Shown piece by piece: positions 6,307-11,502 of a stretch of DNA of 11,502 nt (within the stretch, counting starts at the first letter, position 1; every line of letters starts with the position of its first letter). The position numbers and the translations under genes were made by a program. Source of the DNA: Blautia sp. (lineage in GTDB: Bacteria > Bacillota > Clostridia > Lachnospirales > Lachnospiraceae). The DNA is taken from the NCBI GenBank assembly GCA_017515945.1, contig JAFWDX010000177.1, forward strand, positions 1-11,502, in the 5' to 3' direction. The notes under the pieces were generated by a model that was given only the letters and a program-made list of their open reading frames with translations, searched no databases and was not told the origin of the DNA.

Positions 6307-7899
6307 TCAGTTTTTGCTGAATTCTGTCAGCTCCAGGCCTGGGTTGCGGTCCAGTGTCATGCCTACGCTCCAGGCATTGGCCCAGAGAAGCAGGGGATTC
6401 CCCTTGAGATCCGTGACCTTTTTCATGTCGCTGGTCCCGGTGATGGCATCGATATCGATATCATCCTTATTGGCGATCCAGCGGATATGCTCATACGGCA
6501 GGGTTTCCAGGCGGATCTCGACATTATATTCATTCTCCAGCCGGTATTTCAGCACATCGAACTGAAGGACGCCGACCACGCCGACGATGATCTCCTCCAT
6601 CCCGGCGCCTATTTCCTGGAAGATCTGAATCGCGCCTTCCTGGGCGATCTGCGTGATGCCCTTTACGAACTGCTTTCTCTTCATGGTATCCATCTGGCGG
6701 ACCCTTGCGAAATGCTCAGGGGCAAAGGTCGGGATCCCTTCAAAGGCAAAATGGCTGCCCGGCGAGCAGATGGTATCCCCGATCGAAAAGATGCCAGGGT
6801 CGAATACACCGATGATATCCCCCGCATAGGCCTCATCCACAACGTGGCGGGACTCCGCCATCATCTGCTGGGGCTGAAGCAGGCGCATCTTTTTGTCTCC
6901 CTGGACATGATAGACCTCATCCTGGGCGTCAAAACGGCCCGAACAGATGCGCATGAAGGCGATCCTGTCACGGTGCGCCTTGTTCATATTAGCCTGGATC
7001 TTGAAAACAAAAGCAGAGAAAACATCGCCCTTTGGATCAATAAGCCCCTCGTCCGACATACGCGGCAGGGGGGAGGTCGTCATAGCCAGGAAATGCTCAA
7101 GGAAGGTCTCCACACCAAAGTTGGTGAGCGCAGATCCGAAAAAGACCGGGGTCAGACGGCCCGCGCTGACACTCTCCTGGTCAAACTCCGCGCTTGCTCC
7201 ATCCAGCAGTTCAACCTCGGAGAGGAGCTGCTCCTTCTGCTCCGGATCCATGATCTGATCCATCGCGGGATCATCGAGTGGAATACGCTGGAAGCTGCCC
7301 TCGCGGGTTCCCTTCTGTGTATCCTCAAAGGTCAGCACCTGCCTGGTTTCCCGGTCATAGACACCGCGGAATTTCTTTCCGGAGCCGATCGGCCAGTTCA
7401 CAGGGCAGGTGGGAATGCCCAGCTCCTTTTCGATCTCGTCGAGCAGATCAAAGGTGTCATTCGCATCCCTGTCCAGCTTGTTGATAAAAGTAAAGATCGG
7501 AATATGGCGCATGGCGCAGACCTTGAACAGCTTGCGCGTCTGGGCCTCCACGCCCTTGGAGGCATCGATGACCATCACCGCGGAATCCGCGGCCATCAAT
7601 GTCCTGTAGGTATCCTCCGAGAAATCCTGATGCCCCGGTGTGTCGAGGATATTGATGCAGTATCCTTCATAATGAAACTGCAGGACGGAGGAAGTGACGG
7701 AAATACCTCTTTCCTTTTCGATCTCCATCCAGTCGGAAACAGCATGCCTGGCCGTTGCTTTGCCTTTTACGCTGCCGGCCAGATTGATCGCCCCGCCGTA
7801 AAGCAGAAATTTTTCCGTCAGGGTCGTCTTACCTGCATCCGGATGGGAAATGATGGCAAAGGTTCTTCTTTTTTCAATTTCTCTGATCTGATCGGACAA
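6307..7899 (-). CDS. prfC: Peptide chain release factor 3 (RF3), TTG start
   Basis: The 530-residue translational GTPase matches RF3 in length (E. coli 529). RF3 recycles RF1/RF2 from the ribosome after peptide release. GTPase motifs are G1 SHPDAGKTT (18-26), G2 RGISVTSSV (64-72), G3 DTPGH (86-90) and G4 NKLD (140-143). The segment MEIEKERGISVTSSV is typical of RF3 and separates it from EF-G. Beta-barrel domain II and the RF3 C-terminal domain follow. The frame is open up to 7965, but those 22 extra codons lie mostly in a repeat and a T-run and show no family similarity. The TTG at 7899 is chosen because GAGGAG stands seven bases upstream and the product then begins MSDQIREIEKRRTFAIISHP, as in homologues. 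The gene follows the helicase across a 64-bp repeat and a possible terminator. Confidence 0.95.
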   Translation of the reverse strand: MSDQIREIEKRRTFAIISHPDAGKTTLTEKFLLYGGAINLAGSVKGKATARHAVSDWMEIEKERGISVTSSVLQFHYEGYCINILDTPGHQDFSEDTYRTLMAADSAVMVIDASKGVEAQTRKLFKVCAMRHIPIFTFINKLDRDANDTFDLLDEIEKELGIPTCPVNWPIGSGKKFRGVYDRETRQVLTFEDTQKGTREGSFQRIPLDDPAMDQIMDPEQKEQLLSEVELLDGASAEFDQESVSAGRLTPVFFGSALTNFGVETFLEHFLAMTTSPLPRMSDEGLIDPKGDVFSAFVFKIQANMNKAHRDRIAFMRICSGRFDAQDEVYHVQGDKKMRLLQPQQMMAESRHVVDEAYAGDIIGVFDPGIFSIGDTICSPGSHFAFEGIPTFAPEHFARVRQMDTMKRKQFVKGITQIAQEGAIQIFQEIGAGMEEIIVGVVGVLQFDVLKYRLENEYNVEIRLETLPYEHIRWIANKDDIDIDAITGTSDMKKVTDLKGNPLLLWANAWSVGMTLDRNPGLELTEFSKN

Positions 7900-7906
7900 G
7901 TCTTCT

Positions 7907-7912
7907 CTCCTC
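7907..7912 (-). promoter_or_regulatory. Ribosome binding site defining the TTG start of prfC
   Basis: GAGGAG on the transcribed strand is seven bases before TTG (7899-7897). No ATG or GTG in this frame has a comparable site nearby. Confidence 0.8.
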
Positions 7913-7915
7913 TGT

Positions 7916-7990
7916 AAAAAAAATATGTAACTGTCGGGCTTTTGTTCCACGCACCTCGCAGTCAATGCGAGGTGCTGACTGAACAGTTAC
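7916..7990 (-). terminator. Possible Rho-independent terminator/attenuator formed by repeat R3
   Basis: On the transcribed strand, repeat R3 folds into a 10-bp GC-rich hairpin (GCACCTCGCA / TGCGAGGTGC, 5-nt loop) inside an outer GTAACTGT / ACAGTTAC stem. Four bases later come eight Ts (7923-7916). It lies nine bases after the helicase stop and just before the prfC ribosome binding site. The T-run is not directly attached to the GC-rich stem, so termination strength is unclear. Confidence 0.4.
7927..7990. repeat. 64-bp palindromic repeat, copy R3 (helicase-prfC gap)
   Basis: It begins GTAACTGTCGGG and ends TGACTGAACAGTTAC. Positions 7931-7990 align without gaps to 11443-11502, with 55 of 60 bases identical. 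It contains a perfect hairpin GCACCTCGCA (7951-7960), loop GTCAA, TGCGAGGTGC (7966-7975). The right end keeps the 15-bp terminus of the long copy; the left end matches only GTAACTGT. It looks like a long copy that lost the left and middle modules. Confidence 0.9.
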
Positions 7991-7999
7991 AAAAATAAA

Positions 8000-9862
8000 T
8001 TAATGACCCGTACAGCCTGCTTCCAGCAGGAATCTGGAGGGCTCCATTTTTCTGTCATACTGGCGGCGGACAAGGCAGAGCGTCAGTTCCTTCCGCGCGC
8101 GGGTCATCCCCACGTAGAACAGTCTCCGTTCTTCCTCCATGGCCTCTTCCAGCATCGCCTTGCGATAGGGAATAATGCCTTCGTTCACATTCATGATAAA
8201 GACCCGGTCGTATTCCAGTCCCTTTACCGAATGGAGCGTAGCCAGGACCACTCCCTCCTTGCGTTCCTGCTGCTTTCCCGCCTCCTGCTTCAGCTTTTCT
8301 GTATAAGCCTCGATGGAGGCCTCCCAGGAGGAAAGGGACGCAACAGACCTGGCGCTCTCCTGGATCCGCTCCAGGATATCCGTCAGATCCGCCTCGTTCA
8401 TGCGGCGGTATGCGGCATACTCAGTCAGATAATCCTCATAGCCCATGGCTTTACGGATGAAGTTGATCGCGGCAAAAGGAGCCAGAGATGACAGAATACG
8501 CAGCTGTGTCTGCAATGTGGTGATCCTGTCCTCCATCCAGTCCTTATCCTGATAATATGCCAAAAGCCGCGTAAAGTCCACCGTCATTTTACCGTCCGGC
8601 CCTCTGCGGACGCAGGCCGCCGCGGCGTCTCTGGAAATATACCGGTTCGGACGGTTCATGACCTGAATAAAATCCGCACGGGAAACGGGTCCTGCCGCCA
8701 TGTGCATATACGCGCGCAGATCCCGGCAGATCCAGTGGTCAAACAGATTCGGCAGTTTATCCCTCATCTGGAAGGGAAGTCCCCTCTCGATCAGTGCGCC
8801 AACCAGACCCTCTGCCTCCTGATTTGTCCTGAAGAGCACAGCCGTATCCCTTAGGTCTTCTCCCGCAGCCGCGGCCTGTCCAAGGGCGGCCGCCACAGCC
8901 AGATTTTCCTCCCGGCCGTTGGCGTAGACGCGTACCTGTACCGGTCGGCCCGCCGGATTCGGCGTGTGAAGCTTTTTTGCAAACCGCTGTCTGTTGCTCC
9001 CGATCACCTTAACGGCTGTTTCCAGAATGTTGGCACTGCAACGATAGTTGACATCCAGCAGTACGCGGCCGGCATCCGGGTAATCCCGGTTAAAGCCCAG
9101 CATGATCTCAGGCCGTGCGCCGCGGAAACGGTAGATGGACTGGTCGTCGTCACCCACGATGAAAAGATTGTTATCAGGTGCCGCCAGGAGGCGGATCGTG
9201 TCATACTGTACCGGATTGATGTCCTGAAATTCGTCCACCAGGATGTAGCGGAATTTCCGCCGCCATGCGGCGAGGATGTCCTCCCGGCGTGTCAGCAGCT
9301 CGTAGCAGGACTGCAGCATATCGTCAAAATCCAGCTTTCTGCGGCTGCGCAGCGTCTCATTGTATCGTGTATAGATCTCGGTGAACACCTCATCCGGACA
9401 ACTCGTGGAATGGTAATGGTCCGGATGGATCCGCCCGCCCTTCACAAGCGAGATCTCGCGGATGATATCCTCGAGGAAATCCCCCTCCTGGAGTTCACGC
9501 GCACCGGTCTCCTCCATGATCCCTTTCAGGATCCGGATCTTTTCCTCCCCGGAAAGGATATTCTGCGCGCCAAGTCCGTATGCGGCCTTTAAAATACCGA
9601 AAAATACCCCGTGAAATGTCCCGAAGGTCACATCCGAACGCACAAGCCCCTCTGCCTGCAGAAAACGTTCCTTCATTTCCACAGCGGCCATTTTTGAAAA
9701 GGTCACCACAAGTATGGAAGAAGGGGCGACCCCTCCCTCACGGATCAGGTATGCAATTCGTTCGACGATCACGGAGGTTTTCCCGGAACCCGGGCCTGCC
9801 AGGACCATCATGGGTCCTGACAGGTGGGCGACTGCCCTTTTTTGAGATGGATTTAAATTCAT
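8000..9862 (-). CDS. UvrD/Rep-type superfamily 1 ATP-dependent DNA helicase (compact form)
   Basis: The 620-residue SF1A helicase has all core motifs in order: Q motif LNPSQKRAV (3-11), Walker A AGPGSGKT (22-29), motif Ia TFSKMAAVEMKER (54-66), Ib TFHG (82-85), Walker B VDEFQD (209-214), III VGDDDQSIYRFRGA (236-249), IV VNYR (271-274), V TLHSVKGLEYDRVF (542-555), NEGIIPYR, and VI RRLFYVGMTRAR (579-590). Such enzymes unwind DNA 3' to 5' in repair or clear stalled forks. It is about 100 residues shorter than PcrA/UvrD: only about 30 residues follow motif VI, so the C-terminal domain that binds RNA polymerase in PcrA is missing. It is therefore a relative and probably not the main PcrA of the cell. 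It starts six bases after gltX with only a weak ribosome binding site, so coupling is likely. A specific role cannot be assigned. Confidence 0.93.
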   Translation of the reverse strand: MNLNPSQKRAVAHLSGPMMVLAGPGSGKTSVIVERIAYLIREGGVAPSSILVVTFSKMAAVEMKERFLQAEGLVRSDVTFGTFHGVFFGILKAAYGLGAQNILSGEEKIRILKGIMEETGARELQEGDFLEDIIREISLVKGGRIHPDHYHSTSCPDEVFTEIYTRYNETLRSRRKLDFDDMLQSCYELLTRREDILAAWRRKFRYILVDEFQDINPVQYDTIRLLAAPDNNLFIVGDDDQSIYRFRGARPEIMLGFNRDYPDAGRVLLDVNYRCSANILETAVKVIGSNRQRFAKKLHTPNPAGRPVQVRVYANGREENLAVAAALGQAAAAGEDLRDTAVLFRTNQEAEGLVGALIERGLPFQMRDKLPNLFDHWICRDLRAYMHMAAGPVSRADFIQVMNRPNRYISRDAAAACVRRGPDGKMTVDFTRLLAYYQDKDWMEDRITTLQTQLRILSSLAPFAAINFIRKAMGYEDYLTEYAAYRRMNEADLTDILERIQESARSVASLSSWEASIEAYTEKLKQEAGKQQERKEGVVLATLHSVKGLEYDRVFIMNVNEGIIPYRKAMLEEAMEEERRLFYVGMTRARKELTLCLVRRQYDRKMEPSRFLLEAGCTGH

Positions 9863-9868
9863 GGATCT

Positions 9869-11323
9869 TCAGGCTGTCTGCAGCCGGTTGATGGCGGCGC
9901 GCACACGGTTCAGCGTCTCCTCCCTGCCCAGGATCTCCATGATCTGGGTCGCGCCGGCCGGGGTCATCATAAGACCCGATACAGCGATGCGCAGCGGCCA
10001 CATGATAAACGCTGTCTTGTAACCTTTTTCGGAAGCGACGGCCATGAGCGCCTCATAAAGAGAATCATTATGGAAATCCTGCGTCTCCTCCAGTACCGGC
10101 AGGCACTCGGTCAGGACCTGAAGAGATTTCGCGGGATCCGTTTTGGCTTTTTTGTTCTGATAAAGGGAAAGGTCATATTCGGGCATCCGGGCGAAGAAGC
10201 GGATCATATCCGGGATATCCGGGAAGGTCTCGATCCGGGTCTGGACCATCGCCGCGATCTGGCGGTAATCATACTCCCCTCCAAGCGCTTCGCGCATAAT
10301 GGGCAGAGCCCTCTCGTAAAACGCCTCGGGATCCATGGCTTTGATATATTCGCCGTTCATCCATCTGAGCTTGGCGATGTCAAAGACCGCGGGGGATTTG
10401 TTGATATGGTGATAGTCAAACTTTTCCACCAGCTCGGACAGGGAGAAGATCTCCTCATTATCCGCCGGGCTCCAGCCCAGCAGGGCCACATAATTGACGA
10501 TCGCCTCGGACACAAAGCCCTGCTCCAGCAGATCCTCATAGGAAGAATGGCCGGATCTCTTGGAGAGCTTGGCATGCGTTTCGTCGGTGATCAGCGGACA
10601 GTGTACATAGACCGGTACCTCCCAGCCGAAGGCTTCATAGATCCGGTTGTACTTCGGTGAGGAGGACAGGTACTCGTTGCCGCGCACCACATGGGTGATC
10701 CCCATCAGATGATCGTCCACCACATTCGCGAAGTTGTAGGTCGGATAGCCGTCAGATTTGATCAGGATCAGATCCTCCAGCTCCTCATTGGCCACAGTAA
10801 TGTCGCCATAGATCACATCATGGAAGGTCGTTGTCCCCTCCGTGGGCATATTAAACCGGATCACGTGGGGATCTCCCGCGGCAAGGCGTCTTTCGACCTC
10901 CTCCTTTGGCAGATGCAGGCAGCGTTTGTCGTAAATGGAGATCTCCTTTCCGTTCACGACACGCTTCATGCCCTCGAGCTCCTCCTGGGAGCAGAAGCAG
11001 TAATAGGCGTCTCCCTGCGCGATCAGCTGCTCAGCGTATTTCTGGTAGATGCCGGCGGCCTGGCGCTCGCCCTGCACATAAGGACCGAATCCGCCGTCCT
11101 TATCCGGGCCTTCGTCATGAACCAGTCCCGCGCGGGCAAGCGTACGGTATATGATATCCACTGCGCCTTCCACAAAACGCACCTGGTCCGTATCCTCGAT
11201 CCTGAGGATAAAATCGCCCCCCTCATGCTTTGCGATAAGGTAGGCATACAGCGCAGTTCTCAGATTTCCCACATGCATACGGCCGGTCGGGCTCGGTGCG
11301 AATCTGGTACGGATTTTTGTCAT
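9869..11323 (-). CDS. gltX: Glutamyl-tRNA synthetase
   Basis: The 484-residue class I aminoacyl-tRNA synthetase attaches glutamate to tRNA(Glu), and in many Firmicutes also to tRNA(Gln). The HIGH signature appears as SPTGRMHVGN (11-20) and the KMSKS signature as KLSKR (252-256), both normal for GluRS. A zinc-site pattern C-x-C...C-x-H is visible at C109, C111, C135 and H137. IEDTD (42-46) and VVRGNEY (212-218) belong to the catalytic Rossmann domain. The helical anticodon-binding domain covers about 320-484. GAGGAG lies six bases before the ATG. Whether it is discriminating or non-discriminating cannot be decided here; finding gatCAB elsewhere in the genome would suggest the latter. The 145-bp repeat R4 lies just upstream. 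Confidence 0.97.
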   Translation of the reverse strand: MTKIRTRFAPSPTGRMHVGNLRTALYAYLIAKHEGGDFILRIEDTDQVRFVEGAVDIIYRTLARAGLVHDEGPDKDGGFGPYVQGERQAAGIYQKYAEQLIAQGDAYYCFCSQEELEGMKRVVNGKEISIYDKRCLHLPKEEVERRLAAGDPHVIRFNMPTEGTTTFHDVIYGDITVANEELEDLILIKSDGYPTYNFANVVDDHLMGITHVVRGNEYLSSSPKYNRIYEAFGWEVPVYVHCPLITDETHAKLSKRSGHSSYEDLLEQGFVSEAIVNYVALLGWSPADNEEIFSLSELVEKFDYHHINKSPAVFDIAKLRWMNGEYIKAMDPEAFYERALPIMREALGGEYDYRQIAAMVQTRIETFPDIPDMIRFFARMPEYDLSLYQNKKAKTDPAKSLQVLTECLPVLEETQDFHNDSLYEALMAVASEKGYKTAFIMWPLRIAVSGLMMTPAGATQIMEILGREETLNRVRAAINRLQTA

Positions 11324-11357
11324 AATCGTCTCCTCTGTCTATATACTTTGGAAAATC

Positions 11358-11502
11358 GTAACTGTTCAGTCACAAGCTCCTTCACAGTTACGAGGCCAGG
11401 CGCAGGCTCCTTTCGTCGCATTGGAAGTGCGCCTGGCCTTGGCTGTTGGACTTTTATCCCACGCACCTCGCAGTAAATGCGAGGTGCTGACTGAACAGTT
11501 AC
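11358..11502. repeat. 145-bp composite palindromic repeat, copy R4 (upstream of gltX)
   Basis: It has perfect 15-bp terminal inverted repeats, GTAACTGTTCAGTCA (11358-11372) and TGACTGAACAGTTAC (11488-11502). Module A (11358-11391) is the 34-bp unit of copies R1 and R2. Module B is an 11-bp inverted pair GGCCAGGCGCA (11394-11404) and TGCGCCTGGCC (11428-11438) around a 23-nt loop. Module C (11443-11502) is the unit of R3, with hairpin GCACCTCGCA / TGCGAGGTGC (11463-11487). No open frame of note is inside, so it would be non-autonomous if mobile. Its right end coincides with the window edge, so the right flank and any target duplication cannot be seen. The rest of this 179-bp gap (11324-11357) holds the gltX ribosome binding site and no convincing promoter. 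Confidence 0.9.

Noticed and set aside
6487..7917. A long open frame on the plus strand (about 476 codons) antisense to prfC, and similar long plus-strand frames over dxs, ispA and xseA
   Set aside because: Their translations resemble no family, they have no ribosome binding sites, and they lie exactly opposite well-conserved genes in GC-rich DNA, where antisense stops are rare. They are shadows.
7900..7965. N-terminal extension of prfC (22 codons from an ATG at 7965)
   Set aside because: It translates repeat R3 and the T-run, has no similarity to RF3 and no ribosome binding site; the TTG at 7899 fits family and signal.
7960..7968. TTGACT on the minus strand in the R3 loop as a -35 box for prfC
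   Set aside because: No -10-like hexamer lies 16-18 bases downstream, and the same loop in R4 differs at this point.
7927..7990. CRISPR-type repeats
   Set aside because: The copies are kilobases apart, differ in length and have no regular spacers or cas genes.
72..11323. A new defence, mobile or biosynthetic gene system
   Set aside because: Every gene belongs to a well-known housekeeping family with intact motifs and a usual clostridial order; the only unexplained structure is the repeat family.
11324..11502. T-box or other riboswitch leader before gltX
   Set aside because: No T-box core motif or typical terminator/antiterminator pair is visible; the region is the inverted-repeat element, whose parts recur at unrelated genes.

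Overview
The window looks like a chromosomal housekeeping region from a Clostridia-type Firmicute, most likely Lachnospiraceae-like. The basis is gene order (asp23-like, nusB, xseA, xseB, ispA, dxs, tlyA, nadK), the protein sequences, strong AGGAGG-type ribosome binding sites and a G+C content that looks to be in the mid-50s percent by eye. No species can be named from sequence alone. Every gene lies on the minus strand, so transcription runs from high to low coordinates.

Upstream block (about 11500 to 6300): a 145-bp repeat with perfect 15-bp terminal inverted repeats lies before gltX (glutamyl-tRNA synthetase). Six bases after gltX comes a compact UvrD/Rep-type helicase. A 64-bp repeat of the same family, followed by eight Ts on the transcribed strand, separates the helicase from prfC (peptide chain release factor 3), which starts at TTG.

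Downstream block (about 6300 to 1): a probable promoter at 6268-6296 reads through a 34-bp repeat into a tightly packed run: asp23-like (YqhY type), nusB, xseA, xseB, ispA, dxs, tlyA and the first 26 codons of nadK. Several junctions overlap (nusB/xseA 8 bp, xseA/xseB 19 bp, xseB/ispA about 11 bp, tlyA/nadK 8 bp), which suggests one translationally coupled operon. It joins transcription antitermination (NusB), exonuclease VII (XseA+XseB), the start of isoprenoid synthesis (Dxs makes DXP; IspA makes the prenyl diphosphate chain), rRNA 2'-O-methylation (TlyA) and NADP supply (NadK).

The genes are ordinary. The part not explained by them is a modular family of interspersed palindromic repeats (four copies at 980-1013, 6219-6252, 7927-7990 and 11358-11502), all in gaps between genes or upstream of a gene. 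They share GTAAC...GTTAC ends and are built from recombinable stem-loop modules. I found no new defence, mobile or biosynthetic gene system. No gap exceeds 300 bases; the longest is 11324-11502 (179 bases), mostly repeat.
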